This document shows positions 1 through 8,937 of a stretch of 33,767 bases of DNA, piece by piece. Below the pieces are notes generated by a model. It was not told the origin of the DNA. It searched no databases and saw only the letters and a list, made by a program, of their open reading frames with translations. The first letter of the stretch is position 1. Every line of letters starts with the position of its first letter. Origin of the DNA: an uncultured Bacteroides sp. (GTDB lineage: Bacteria; Bacteroidota; Bacteroidia; Chitinophagales; Chitinophagaceae); assembly GCA_902168085.1 (NCBI GenBank), contig CABHOP010000027.1, positions 1-33,767 on the forward strand, given 5' to 3'. The position numbers and the translations under genes are program-made.

Positions 1-6
1 AGTCTA

Positions 7-14
7 TACATTTG
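7..14 (+). promoter_or_regulatory. -7 promoter box of the CAU tRNA
   Basis: TACATTTG matches the Bacteroidota primary sigma factor -7 consensus TAnnTTTG exactly and is followed by CAGTCC. The tRNA begins 39 bases downstream. The -33 element would lie outside the window, so only half of the promoter is visible. Confidence 0.6.
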
Positions 15-52
15 CAGTCCTCTTGATAACCGCAAGAGCGGCTTCATAGCCA

Positions 53-126
53 GGTCCTATAGCTCAGTTGGTTAGAGCACCTGACTCATAATCAGGGGGT
101 CCTAGGTTCAAGTCCTAGTGGGACCA
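53..126 (+). tRNA. tRNA with CAU anticodon (Met or Ile2)
   Basis: The sequence folds into a full cloverleaf. The acceptor stem is GGTCCTA/TGGGACC, with one G-U pair. The anticodon stem is CCTGA/TCAGG around the loop CTCATAA, giving anticodon CAU. The T stem is CTAGG/CCTAG around TTCAAGT. Discriminator base is A126 and CCA is not encoded. A CAU anticodon can be elongator Met or the lysidine-modified Ile2 tRNA that reads AUA; the body resembles bacterial Ile2 at several positions, but I cannot settle this by eye. An initiator is unlikely because the three G-C pairs closing the initiator anticodon stem are missing. Confidence 0.95.
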
Positions 127-134
127 CAACACAG

Positions 135-179
135 AAAACCTTCAAATTAGCTACTATAGCGAGTTTGGAGGTTTTTTTG
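135..179 (+). terminator. Rho-independent terminator of the tRNA
   Basis: AACCTTCAAA pairs with TTTGGAGGTT (one G-U pair) across a 17-base loop and is followed by a run of seven T. It lies directly downstream of the tRNA. Confidence 0.8.
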
Positions 180-180
180 T

Positions 181-428
181 TTTATATGCATTGTTCAGCG
201 GTGTACAGATAACACCATCCGTTAAGTCATTCCTGCGCAATTTTGAATACAATTCAAGATCTTTTTCTTCTTGTAATTAATTAATGCATTTTCCCCATTA
301 ATTGATAGTTATATATGGAGAATTTTATTTTCTTTGCAGCCAATTATACATATAGAGAGATTACAGCTACATACAGGAACATCACTTAGCACAGTACACA
401 TACTTATCTTAAAAAATAAATATTTAAA
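181..428. other. Intergenic region before the Ig-repeat gene
   Basis: There is no supported gene in this A/T-rich stretch. A short inverted repeat AATTAATG/CATTAATT lies at 279-286 and 296-303. TTCTTTGCAGCC at 331-342 has the TTTGCA core seen in other promoters of this window but lacks the upstream TA, so it is only a weak promoter candidate for the next gene. The last 20 bases before the ATG are almost pure A/T, as is usual for Bacteroidota leaders. Confidence 0.5.
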
Positions 429-3400
429 ATGAAACGCATCTACTTTTTGTATTTGCTTCTGGTATTTGCATTACCTGCCAAAGCATTGAATGTGCTCATC
501 ATTGACCCTACAGGATCTGGGTATGCATGCGCCACTAATTGGCAAAGTGTGGCTACAAGTATGGGGCATACAGTTACCATTGCTAATGAGTCAACCCTTA
601 ACACCACTACTTTTATTGCCGGTACGGATATACTCATAGTTTCGGTGGGTGCTACATCTGTATATACAACTACACATGCCACCAACATTCAAACCTTTTT
701 GCAAACGGGTAAATCGGCTTATATACAGGGCGAATATCAAACTACCTATTCTGGCAACCAGTTATTTTCTAACATTGTCACTTCGATGGGGGGCAGTTTT
801 ACATGGGGCAGTACCGTAGCCGGCCAATTATTACCAGATGTAAATGGCACATTGAGCAGCAATAGCATTTCTGTACCCAGCCTTCCATACTATTGGTATG
901 GGGCTACAGCTACAGCAGGGCTTCCAAACGTGCAACCTATCTTAACAGCAACCGGAACTACCACTGCTGTAGGTTGGGTATACACTTCGTGCAATGCTGC
1001 TTATGGCAGATTATTTACAACTACAGACCAGGACTGGGTTGGACAAAGCACAAGTTATCCAGGTTGTGTAAACCTGATGCAAAATATACTAACACATCTT
1101 GCCAATAAAACCCTTGGCTACCATGTTACGCCATATATCACCGCAAGCCCCGATTCTGTATCGTGTGGTCCCGTATCTACTACCTATAGCGTTACTCCCG
1201 GTTGCGAAACTATTACCGGCTACCAATGGTACAAAAACGGTAGCCCTGTAAGCACTGCATCTACCTACAGCATCACAACTCCCGTAAACGGTGACCAGGT
1301 GTATTGTAATATAACCACCGCCACGGGTACTAATGCTACCAATACCATAACAATGAACGTGAAGGCAGTACCTGTAATAGATACAGTAGCCGACCTAATA
1401 ATATGCAATGGCAGCCCATCAGGCGCTATCAATTTTACCAGTTCTGTCAGCGGCACTACTTATGCCTGGGCCAATAATAACACCTCTATAGGACTAAGTA
1501 CTTCAGGCACCGGAAATATCAACACATTTACACCAACCGGCATCACAGCAGCTACCACCGCAAGGATTATCGTTACCCCAACAGCTAATGGTTGCGTGGG
1601 CAAAGCGGATACTTTTTTCATCACAGTTGTTCCTGTTACTGAAATAACGGCATTAACACCTATGTCTATTACGGCCTGCGAAGGCATTAACGATACCTTT
1701 GCTGTAACCGCTACGGGGGGCAACCTTGCTTATCAATGGGAGGTAAATACCGGCAGCGGATGGGGCAATGTGCCCGCTACAGGTTACAACGGCCAAACTA
1801 CTAACAGGCTTATCATTGTAGCACCTCCCGCATCTTTCAGCGGATACGAATACCGCTGCATAGTTTCAGGCAGTTGTTCAACAGATACATCTGACACAGC
1901 TAGCATTACAGTGCGCGCGACACCAACCATTACTACAGAACCTAAGTCTATTATTCGCTGTGCCACCACTACAGGTGATGAAAAGCTTTATGTAGCAGCT
2001 ACAGGCTACAATATTACATACCAATGGCAGGTACATGACGGCACCACATGGGCCAACGTACCAGCCAGCGGCTATAGCGGGCAAACTTCTGATACATTGA
2101 CATTAATTGCACCGCCTGCTACTTTTTACGGCTATCAATATCGCTGCATCGTATCCGGCGGCTGCGCTCCTCCTGATACATCTGTGGCGGCAGACTTCCT
2201 GCTGGCAACACCGGCAACAGCTACAGCACAGCATGATACGGTTTGCCAGGGCAATACCGCTACACTTGGTGTTATACCATCAGGTGGTGTTATAGTAAAC
2301 TGGTACAGTGCGCTAACAGGCGGTAGCTACTTAGGCACAGGTAATACCTTATCGGTACCCGGCGCTTTAACACCGGGCACCTACTATGCCGAGCTGATAG
2401 ACAGCAACGTATCCTCTTTCAATTCGGGTGCTACGGTGAGTAATGGCCTTGGCGGTGCTATGTTTGATATGGACATACTACGCAACCTGGTTCTGAATAG
2501 CTTTGATGTGTATGTAGATGCCGGCACGTACGACTTCGAGATATACTATCGCCAAGGTACCTGCATCGGCAACCAAAACAGCCCTGCCGTATGGACGAAG
2601 CTAGGCACCTACACAGGCAATACCAGTGCTGCTGGTGGCTATCGGCATTTCGATCTACCTACATCACTTACGCTGAAAGCAGGACAGAAATATGCTTTCT
2701 ATATTACCTCTACCACAGCCTATAACGGCGGACCCGTAAGATATCAAACCGCCTCGGGTACTACCGGAGATATTTTCAAACAAACAGGCGATATCATCGT
2801 ACGCACAGGCTATGGCTTAAGCCCCGGCTTCTCTACCAACTATTTCCAGCCGCGCATGCTGGTATTCACGGCCAACTTTACAAGGCCTGCATGTACTACC
2901 TTAACGCGCACACCGGTTACACTTACTATTGATACTTTACCAAGCATTACAATACACCCTGTTGCTACCAATATGACGGTATGTGAAAATACAGGCACTG
3001 CATCTTGTTCAGCAACTGCTACGGGCACAAATGTATCTTACCAATGGCAGGTAAACGCCGGAAGCGGGTGGACAAATATTGCTACAGGTGGTGTATATAA
3101 CATCACGGCTGGCAACCTGTCTATCGTAAACCCACCAGCTACTATGAACGGTTATCAATACCGTTGTTTTGCTGCCGGCACCTGTGTACCTGCAGATACC
3201 TCTAATGCCGTAACACTTACAGTAAATACGCCCCCCCTTATTACCACACACCCGGCCAATACAAACATGACTGTATGTGCCGGTGCGGGCACTGCATCTT
3301 GTACTACCGCAGCTACAGGCACTGCTATAGCCTACCAATGGCAGGTAAATGCCGGAAGCGGATGGACAAATATTGCTACCGGTGGCGTATATACCATTAC

Positions 3401-6125
3401 AGCAGGCAATCTTAGTATTGCTAATGCACCGGCTACTATGAATGGCTACCTGTACCGCAGCTATGTAACGGGCACATGTACACCAGCCGATACATCGAAT
3501 ACTGCAACACTGACCGTAAATACAGCACCTGTCTTTACCGTGCAACCTGCCAATACAAACATGACTGTGTGTGAAGGCGCAGGCACTGCATCCTGTTCAG
3601 CAACTGCTACGGGCACCAATGTATCTTACCAATGGCAGGTAAATTCCGGTAGCGGATGGACAAATATTGCTACCGGTGGTGTATACAGCATCATCGCGGG
3701 CAACTTAAGTATCGTGAATCCACCGGCCGGTATGAATAGCTATCTGTACCGTGCCTATGCTACCGGCACATGCCTCCCTTCAGATACATCAGGCACAGTA
3801 GCATTGACGGTACGCAGGGCACCCGTAGTAACAGGGCACCCAACATCGATAACGCGCTGCGAAGGGATTAATGATACGTTTACCATAGCGGCTACAGGAT
3901 ATAATCTTACCTACCAGTGGCAGGTAAATACCGGCACTGGCTGGAACAATGTACCGGTTACAGGCTATAGCGGGCAAACAACAACCAGCCTTATAGTGCT
4001 GGCGCCAACGGCATCTTTCAACGGCTATCAGTATCGTTGTGTAGTAACAGGTGGGTGCGCTCCGCCGGTTACATCAAATGCTGCTACGCTCAACATCTTA
4101 TCACAGCCGGTAATTACCTTCCACCCACTGAACATTACCCGTTGTGAAGGCATCAATGATACTTTTATAGTTACAGCTACAGGTTATAATCTTTCCTACC
4201 AATGGCAATACAACTCGGGCTCCGGATGGACGAATGTGCCGGTAGCAGGCTATGCAGGCCACAAGGACGATACATTATATGCGTATGCCCCACCTGTAGC
4301 GCTTAATGGTTATCAATACCGTTGCGTGGTTACCGGCGGTTGTGGCGGCACGGCTACTTCAAATACAGCTACACTTACGCTTTACGGCAAACCTGCTATT
4401 ACATCGCAACCTGTAAATACTGCAGTTTGTGTAGGCTCAACAGCATCTTTCACAGTTGGCACAACGGGGACTAACCTTACCTACCAGTGGCGTGTAAATA
4501 CCGGCAGCGGATGGGCCAATGTATCGAATGGCGGCATCTATTCGGGAGCCACTACCAATACATTAAGTATAACAGGCGCTCCGCTTACCAGCGCCGGCAA
4601 CTATCAATGTATCATATCAGGTACATGTGCGCCACCTATTACTACCAATACGGTTACTCTATGGATATATACAGCCCCCGGCATCACTTCTCAGCCTACA
4701 GATAAAATCGTTTGCGTAGGGTCAAATACATCTATCAGCGTGAATGCATCCGCTAATGGCGGCACGCCAATCTCCTATCAGTGGGAGGTAGATAATGGTT
4801 CGGGTTATACAGCCCTTACCAATGGGGCACCATATTCCGGTGTTAATACCCATACACTTAACATTACGGCAGCCCCTGCGTCGCTCGATGGCTACAGGTA
4901 TCGCTGTGTTGTTTCTACACCTTGCACCCCAAGTGCTACTTCTATGGCAGCACGCTTAACAGTGAAAGGATTACCAACCATCACGCAGCACCCTGTGCCT
5001 AGTACGGTGTGCCCGGGTAGCATCGCTACCTTCAGCGTTGCCGCTACAGGTGCAGGCCTTACTTATCAATGGCAGGTAAATACCGGAAGCGGATGGAGCA
5101 ACGTACCGGCGACATCGGAATACTCAGGTAACAATTCGCCTACCCTTACCGTTAACGTACAAAAAAGCATGGCAAGCAACCTGCTGCGTTGTATAGTAAG
5201 TGGCGATTGTGCACCTCCGGCAATCAGCAACAGTGCATTGCTTACAGCATTAATAACGGTGGATATTAAATGGCATGACCAGTCGGACAGTGTATGTTCA
5301 GGCGGGATGACACGTATATCATTAGGTGCCAGCGGCACATCGTTGCGCTACCAGTGGCAGGTTAAAAATGCCAATGGCACTTATAGCGATTTGTTACCGA
5401 TACCTCCTTATTCGGGTATCACAACAGATTCTTTACGTATAGTAGATGCCCCTGATAGCCTCGATGGAAAAATATACCGTTGCAAGGTGTATGAAACCGT
5501 TGTTTGTAATCAGATAGAATACACAGGCGACATACCACTGCATGTAACACAGTCTCCAGATATTACACCGGGTGCCTATACCGTTCCATTCTTCAGCGCT
5601 GTCAGCTTTAGTGTAACACCTGATGGCACTAAATATCAATGGCAGGAAAATAAGAACGACGGCGGCGGCTTCCGCAACCTGAATGAGAATAGTACATACA
5701 GCGGTGTACATACCAATACCTTAACCATAAAACCGGTTTCTTTCCAGATGAGCGGTTACTGGTATCGCTGCCTCATAGATGGTGCGTGCGCAACGCCAAT
5801 GCTTAGTAAGGCAGGCAGGCTGACTGTAGACCCCGCCCTGGCAGTAAGCAACGTTTCTGAAAAGAATGACATCAATATGCAGGTATACCCGAATCCGCTT
5901 TCAGGCACACAGCTTACAGTACGCTTTGACAAGATACTGAAAGGTGAAACTACAGTGAGGGTGCTTGACAAGCTGGGTAAGCTGGTATACAATAGCAAAA
6001 TAAGCCTGGATACGCAACATAGCACCGTACTTGAATTGCAGCAGTTAGCTGCTGGCATGTATATGTTGCAGGTGGTGAATGAAAATGAAGCGATCAACCA
6101 AACGGTGCAGTTCGTAAAGCAATAA
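429..6125 (+). CDS. Giant secreted Ig-like repeat protein with T9SS sorting domain
   Basis: This is a predicted cell-surface or secreted protein of 1898 residues. A signal peptide covers about residues 1-19, ending PAKA. Residues 20 to about 235 form an N-terminal domain that looks like an alpha/beta flavodoxin or glutamine-amidotransferase-like fold (NVLIIDPTGSG start); I cannot name it. Then follow about 13 Ig-like modules, each with a YQW core, mostly YQWxVNxGSGW and a closing GYxYRC, roughly at residues 265, 434, 530, 871, 969, 1067, 1162, 1257, 1351, 1450, 1547, 1641 and 1736. A PKD-like segment lies near 317-404 and a different beta-rich insert near 657-817. The C-terminus (about 1814-1898, YPNP at 1820-1823) is a T9SS type A sorting domain. 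An adhesive or matrix role is inferred from architecture only. It stands alone, closed by a strong terminator. Confidence 0.93.
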   Translation: MKRIYFLYLLLVFALPAKALNVLIIDPTGSGYACATNWQSVATSMGHTVTIANESTLNTTTFIAGTDILIVSVGATSVYTTTHATNIQTFLQTGKSAYIQGEYQTTYSGNQLFSNIVTSMGGSFTWGSTVAGQLLPDVNGTLSSNSISVPSLPYYWYGATATAGLPNVQPILTATGTTTAVGWVYTSCNAAYGRLFTTTDQDWVGQSTSYPGCVNLMQNILTHLANKTLGYHVTPYITASPDSVSCGPVSTTYSVTPGCETITGYQWYKNGSPVSTASTYSITTPVNGDQVYCNITTATGTNATNTITMNVKAVPVIDTVADLIICNGSPSGAINFTSSVSGTTYAWANNNTSIGLSTSGTGNINTFTPTGITAATTARIIVTPTANGCVGKADTFFITVVPVTEITALTPMSITACEGINDTFAVTATGGNLAYQWEVNTGSGWGNVPATGYNGQTTNRLIIVAPPASFSGYEYRCIVSGSCSTDTSDTASITVRATPTITTEPKSIIRCATTTGDEKLYVAATGYNITYQWQVHDGTTWANVPASGYSGQTSDTLTLIAPPATFYGYQYRCIVSGGCAPPDTSVAADFLLATPATATAQHDTVCQGNTATLGVIPSGGVIVNWYSALTGGSYLGTGNTLSVPGALTPGTYYAELIDSNVSSFNSGATVSNGLGGAMFDMDILRNLVLNSFDVYVDAGTYDFEIYYRQGTCIGNQNSPAVWTKLGTYTGNTSAAGGYRHFDLPTSLTLKAGQKYAFYITSTTAYNGGPVRYQTASGTTGDIFKQTGDIIVRTGYGLSPGFSTNYFQPRMLVFTANFTRPACTTLTRTPVTLTIDTLPSITIHPVATNMTVCENTGTASCSATATGTNVSYQWQVNAGSGWTNIATGGVYNITAGNLSIVNPPATMNGYQYRCFAAGTCVPADTSNAVTLTVNTPPLITTHPANTNMTVCAGAGTASCTTAATGTAIAYQWQVNAGSGWTNIATGGVYTITAGNLSIANAPATMNGYLYRSYVTGTCTPADTSNTATLTVNTAPVFTVQPANTNMTVCEGAGTASCSATATGTNVSYQWQVNSGSGWTNIATGGVYSIIAGNLSIVNPPAGMNSYLYRAYATGTCLPSDTSGTVALTVRRAPVVTGHPTSITRCEGINDTFTIAATGYNLTYQWQVNTGTGWNNVPVTGYSGQTTTSLIVLAPTASFNGYQYRCVVTGGCAPPVTSNAATLNILSQPVITFHPLNITRCEGINDTFIVTATGYNLSYQWQYNSGSGWTNVPVAGYAGHKDDTLYAYAPPVALNGYQYRCVVTGGCGGTATSNTATLTLYGKPAITSQPVNTAVCVGSTASFTVGTTGTNLTYQWRVNTGSGWANVSNGGIYSGATTNTLSITGAPLTSAGNYQCIISGTCAPPITTNTVTLWIYTAPGITSQPTDKIVCVGSNTSISVNASANGGTPISYQWEVDNGSGYTALTNGAPYSGVNTHTLNITAAPASLDGYRYRCVVSTPCTPSATSMAARLTVKGLPTITQHPVPSTVCPGSIATFSVAATGAGLTYQWQVNTGSGWSNVPATSEYSGNNSPTLTVNVQKSMASNLLRCIVSGDCAPPAISNSALLTALITVDIKWHDQSDSVCSGGMTRISLGASGTSLRYQWQVKNANGTYSDLLPIPPYSGITTDSLRIVDAPDSLDGKIYRCKVYETVVCNQIEYTGDIPLHVTQSPDITPGAYTVPFFSAVSFSVTPDGTKYQWQENKNDGGGFRNLNENSTYSGVHTNTLTIKPVSFQMSGYWYRCLIDGACATPMLSKAGRLTVDPALAVSNVSEKNDINMQVYPNPLSGTQLTVRFDKILKGETTVRVLDKLGKLVYNSKISLDTQHSTVLELQQLAAGMYMLQVVNENEAINQTVQFVKQ
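2400..2880 (+). other. Non-Ig beta-rich insert inside the repeat protein
   Basis: Within an Ig-like context (start near TATAQHDTVCQGN, return at PVTLTIDT) the coding sequence carries about 160 residues without the YQW core. The segment contains NSFDVYVDAGTYDFEIYYR and ends near PRMLVFTANF. The pattern of alternating hydrophobic strands suggests a jelly-roll or other carbohydrate-binding-like beta-sandwich. The domain boundaries are estimates and no binding function can be read from the sequence. Confidence 0.5.
2940..3821 (+). repeat. Three tandem 294-bp repeats within the Ig-repeat gene
   Basis: The same block recurs with an exact 294-base (98-codon) spacing: ACCAATATGAC at 2967, ACAAACATGAC at 3261 and ACAAACATGAC at 3555. 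Long stretches around CCAATGGCAGGTAAA and GGACAAATATTGCTAC are almost identical at the DNA level. The other Ig modules of the gene are similar in protein but clearly diverged in DNA. The three units therefore look like a recent in-frame expansion, maintained or homogenised by recombination. The phase of the unit boundaries is arbitrary. Confidence 0.9.
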
Positions 6126-6141
6126 CAACTGTAAATATCTC

Positions 6142-6177
6142 AATAAGAAATGCCCCGATATCGGGGCATTTCTTATT
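6142..6177 (+). terminator. Perfect 36-bp palindromic terminator
   Basis: AATAAGAAATGCCCCGAT is followed immediately by its exact reverse complement, an 18-bp perfect dyad with a GCCCCGAT core. It lies 17 bases after the Ig-repeat gene stop and is followed by T-rich sequence. In RNA it gives a stable hairpin ending in UUUCUUAUUU. Confidence 0.8.
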
Positions 6178-6292
6178 TATGCTCTGTTAATCGCTTGTTA
6201 ACCGAATGCAAATGACGGGTTAAGGGGCCCTTGCATTTCTTCTTTTACCTGCATCTCAGCCCATATTTGTATCACGAACAAACATACAAGCA

Positions 6293-6817
6293 ATGAAATC
6301 AATAACCTTCATCTTTATTTTTCTTTCGCTGGTACCTATAACCACACATGCACAAAGTACCCAACCTGCCGCCACGCAACAGGTATCCATGTCTCTGGGC
6401 AATGTGATAGAAATAAAGCTGCATAGCAATACCATTAGCTTACCTTTCACTACTGTTAACGATTATGCTAATGGTGTAACATCTTCAGAGCAGCAAATAC
6501 TGGTAAGCTCTAATAAAAACTTCAATGTGCGTGTAAAATCCCGCAAGTCGCGATTTGGCTACGCAGGCAATGAAAAAGACCCTAAAATGCCACTGTCTGT
6601 TTTAAAAGTAAAAGTTGCGAGCAATCAAACCAACGGACAAATAAGCAGTGGCCATACTAATTACACTTCACTTTCTACCAGTGGCAAAAATGTGATTACC
6701 AATGCTGCAGCAGGCGAGAATAAAAACTTTTCAGTAGAATACCAGGCAAAGCCGGGCTTTACATACCCTGCGGGTACTTATTCGGTAGACATTATATACA
6801 CTGCAACACAAGCTTAA
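6293..6817 (+). CDS. Small secreted beta-rich protein
   Basis: A 174-residue protein with a signal peptide at residues 1-20 (ending THA, then QS). The mature part is polar and strand-rich (VIEIKLHSN, NKNFNVRVKS) and ends in PAGTYSVDIIYTATQA. That ending is typical of small exported beta-sandwich proteins of Bacteroidota, loosely like DUF4402 or pilin-type folds. It has no T9SS sorting domain and no cysteine in the mature part, so it is probably periplasmic or surface-polymerised; this is inference. It lies between two T9SS genes and is closed by its own terminator. Confidence 0.8.
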   Translation: MKSITFIFIFLSLVPITTHAQSTQPAATQQVSMSLGNVIEIKLHSNTISLPFTTVNDYANGVTSSEQQILVSSNKNFNVRVKSRKSRFGYAGNEKDPKMPLSVLKVKVASNQTNGQISSGHTNYTSLSTSGKNVITNAAAGENKNFSVEYQAKPGFTYPAGTYSVDIIYTATQA

Positions 6818-6838
6818 GTTTTATCAACTGATTAAAAT

Positions 6839-6868
6839 AATAAAGGCTCCCCGTAAGGAGCCTTTATT
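6839..6868. terminator. Bidirectional terminator between convergent genes
   Basis: AATAAAGGCTCC and GGAGCCTTTATT form a 12-bp stem around a 6-base loop. A/T-rich flanks let it act for the plus-strand gene ending at 6817 and the minus-strand gene ending at 6888. Confidence 0.8.
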
Positions 6869-6887
6869 TATTGGTAGAAGAAAATGC

Positions 6888-8279
6888 TTATTGCTTTATC
6901 ACCTGCTGTGCCAATACATTGGTACCATCTGCAGCTATAGCTTTCAGCCAGTAAACACCCGGCTGCATGCCTGTCAGCGATATTTCTGCTTTATTAGTAG
7001 CACCTATATTTTGTTGAGCTACCATTTGTCCCATGTTGTTGAATACATACAAAGTTGTGCGGTCAGCTGTTTTGTCTTTCCACTCTATCGTCACTTTATC
7101 AGTTGCAGGGTTAGGATAGATAGCTGCTGTTGTGCGGGCACGCTTATTTACGCCTGCATCAAAGTAATACTCGTAATAGTAATTGAATTGAAATAGTGGC
7201 AATTCAGCCCCCATAAATGATAAGATGCCGTTGGCATTTGTTGGCAGGTCATTGCTGTTGTAATGCCAGTCTGATATCAGGACACGCATCCAGTCCTGTG
7301 TATCCTCGTCCCACTGGCTATAGTAAACGCTGTCAGGAAGGCCGTTAGCTCCTACATGCCTTTCTTCAAGGCTTGAATACAGCCACTTAACGCTATCTGT
7401 ATTCCATTCTTTCGACATATTGTAGGTATAATAGTCTGTGCTGCTATAGCCAAAACTATCGGTGTACACGTTTTCCCATACGCCACCCGTATATTCCATA
7501 TACGTATTGGTCGACAGCTTATTGTTAGCATTGTATGTATTAGAATCTTTCCAGTTTTCTGCCCATCCTGAACCTGACCATTCATAGCCCATTACCTCGG
7601 TGTTATTGCCGGCGCCATCATATGTATATGTTGTTTTAAGTGCCTCTTCCCAACCCATTGTTATTTTGTTATAAACTACTTCTTCTGCAACTTTATTTTG
7701 TGCATTATATGAGTACGTGGTTTTCCCTGCTGTATCCCATACAGAGCCGTTCAATTGCAAAGAATAGGTTGTATTCAGCGTTCCGTTGCTATTATAGGTA
7801 TACCTGTTATCAGTTATCTCTTTCAACGGACTGCCCGGAGGTGTACTGCTCAAAGTGGTATACGATTGACGCACATTGCTGCTGTTGTAAGAGATCTTAC
7901 TGCCATCCGTCAATCCAAAATCAGGACCATTTAGCCTGTAGTGTGCCGATGAGTCGAACTGCATTTCTGTAGAACCTTCGTAATCGTTATAAAACATATC
8001 TGTATGGTTGAATACAGAACCACGATCTGACGAGTATATATAGTTGGCAGAATCGTTCAGTTGCATGGCTGAACCATCAAAGGCATACAATGCCCTTGCT
8101 GTTAGTCGTTGCTTGGCGGCAGTAGTTTTGTTGTGTGCTGTTTGCTGCTGCAGGATGTTTTTTGTGGCGGCGCTCCAGTGCTTCTTTACTACACGCTTAT
8201 AGTCGGGCATGGATTTTTGCTGTGCCGTTGCAGATAAGGTTAGTAATGTCAGGGGAAGTAGTAAAATTGTTTTTTGCAT
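6888..8279 (-). CDS. T9SS-exported protein with YD-like repeats
   Basis: A 463-residue protein with a signal peptide at 1-19 (ending SATA, then QQ). The middle, about residues 85-370, contains recurring tyrosine-rich segments such as TYSYNAQNK, TYTYDGAGN and NTYNANNK, followed by tryptophan-containing segments (VWDTAGK, GWEEALK, GWAENWK). These resemble degenerate YD/RHS-type beta-hairpin repeats common in Bacteroidota secreted proteins. The C-terminus is a T9SS type A sorting domain from about 383, with YPNP at 388-391. Function unknown. TTACTTTG on the minus strand at 8306-8299 is one base off the -7 consensus and may be its promoter. Confidence 0.9.
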   Translation of the reverse strand: MQKTILLLPLTLLTLSATAQQKSMPDYKRVVKKHWSAATKNILQQQTAHNKTTAAKQRLTARALYAFDGSAMQLNDSANYIYSSDRGSVFNHTDMFYNDYEGSTEMQFDSSAHYRLNGPDFGLTDGSKISYNSSNVRQSYTTLSSTPPGSPLKEITDNRYTYNSNGTLNTTYSLQLNGSVWDTAGKTTYSYNAQNKVAEEVVYNKITMGWEEALKTTYTYDGAGNNTEVMGYEWSGSGWAENWKDSNTYNANNKLSTNTYMEYTGGVWENVYTDSFGYSSTDYYTYNMSKEWNTDSVKWLYSSLEERHVGANGLPDSVYYSQWDEDTQDWMRVLISDWHYNSNDLPTNANGILSFMGAELPLFQFNYYYEYYFDAGVNKRARTTAAIYPNPATDKVTIEWKDKTADRTTLYVFNNMGQMVAQQNIGATNKAEISLTGMQPGVYWLKAIAADGTNVLAQQVIKQ

Positions 8280-8342
8280 ACAGTGGTTTTTAGTATTTCA
8301 AAGTAACGACCACCTATGCAACCTATTGTCACACAAAACCTA

Positions 8343-8861
8343 TTATTTTGTTAAAGCCCTTATGGTCTTTAGCGCGCGGTTAATAAACCCGGGAGTATTA
8401 GCCTGCTCCAGCGCATCTGCCAGTATTACAATGATCTCTTGCCTGATTTCAGGATATATTTTGGCAAGGTTCGATAATACCGTCATCGAGAAGGCACGCA
8501 CTGCCACTGCCTGCTGTGCATCTGCCAGAAAATCAAAACACATATTCATCACATCGCCGTGCAGTGGCTCTGGTATATCTATAAACTGCAATTCGCGTAC
8601 CACTGTTCTTTTAATACCATCAGGCATACCCGGCTGCATAGCCCTTGATATCATTTCGGGCAAATAAGGCATAATCAGTTCGCGATGTATATCGGTAACA
8701 GTACCAAACACTACTGCCACCCGTGGTATCAGTTTAAGCTCCCCATGCAGGAAAAGTTGCATCAGCGGTGCAAAGCGCTCAGCGTCAGTTCCTATCCATT
8801 TAGCTATTTTTTCTGCTTGTTTTTTCGATTGCTCTGCCAGTATTTCAGCCAGTATATCCAT
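8343..8861 (-). CDS. HEAT-repeat-like protein of unknown function
   Basis: A cytoplasmic, all-helical protein of 172 residues when started at the ATG at 8861 (MDILAEILAEQS). A TTG two codons upstream is less likely. The sequence shows paired amphipathic helices spaced like HEAT repeats, for example VAVVFGTVTDIHRELIMPYLPEMI and AVRAFSMTVLSNLAKIYPEI, a scaffold usually used for protein binding. There is no signal peptide or catalytic motif. It is divergent from tex with only 76 bases between the starts. I cannot assign a function. Confidence 0.8.
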   Translation of the reverse strand: MDILAEILAEQSKKQAEKIAKWIGTDAERFAPLMQLFLHGELKLIPRVAVVFGTVTDIHRELIMPYLPEMISRAMQPGMPDGIKRTVVRELQFIDIPEPLHGDVMNMCFDFLADAQQAVAVRAFSMTVLSNLAKIYPEIRQEIIVILADALEQANTPGFINRALKTIRALTK

Positions 8862-8909
8862 ACACAAATATTAGTAAATATTTTGTTTCAGATTTTCATT
8901 TCAGCCGCC

Positions 8910-8917
8910 TACATTCG
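8910..8917 (+). promoter_or_regulatory. Probable -7 promoter box of tex
   Basis: TACATTCG is one base from TAnnTTTG. The run TACATTCGCAGTCC matches the tRNA promoter at 7-20 (TACATTTGCAGTCC) at 13 of 14 bases. The tex ATG is 20 bases downstream. A possible TTTG -33 box at 8882-8885 is 24 bases upstream, slightly farther than usual. Confidence 0.5.
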
Positions 8918-8937
8918 CAGTCCGCAAGAATATATAT

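Noticed and set aside
3009-3545. A 178-codon minus-strand open frame in the Ig-repeat gene
   Set aside because: It is a shadow of the tandem repeats: cysteine-rich, itself repetitive, and opposite a strong coding frame.
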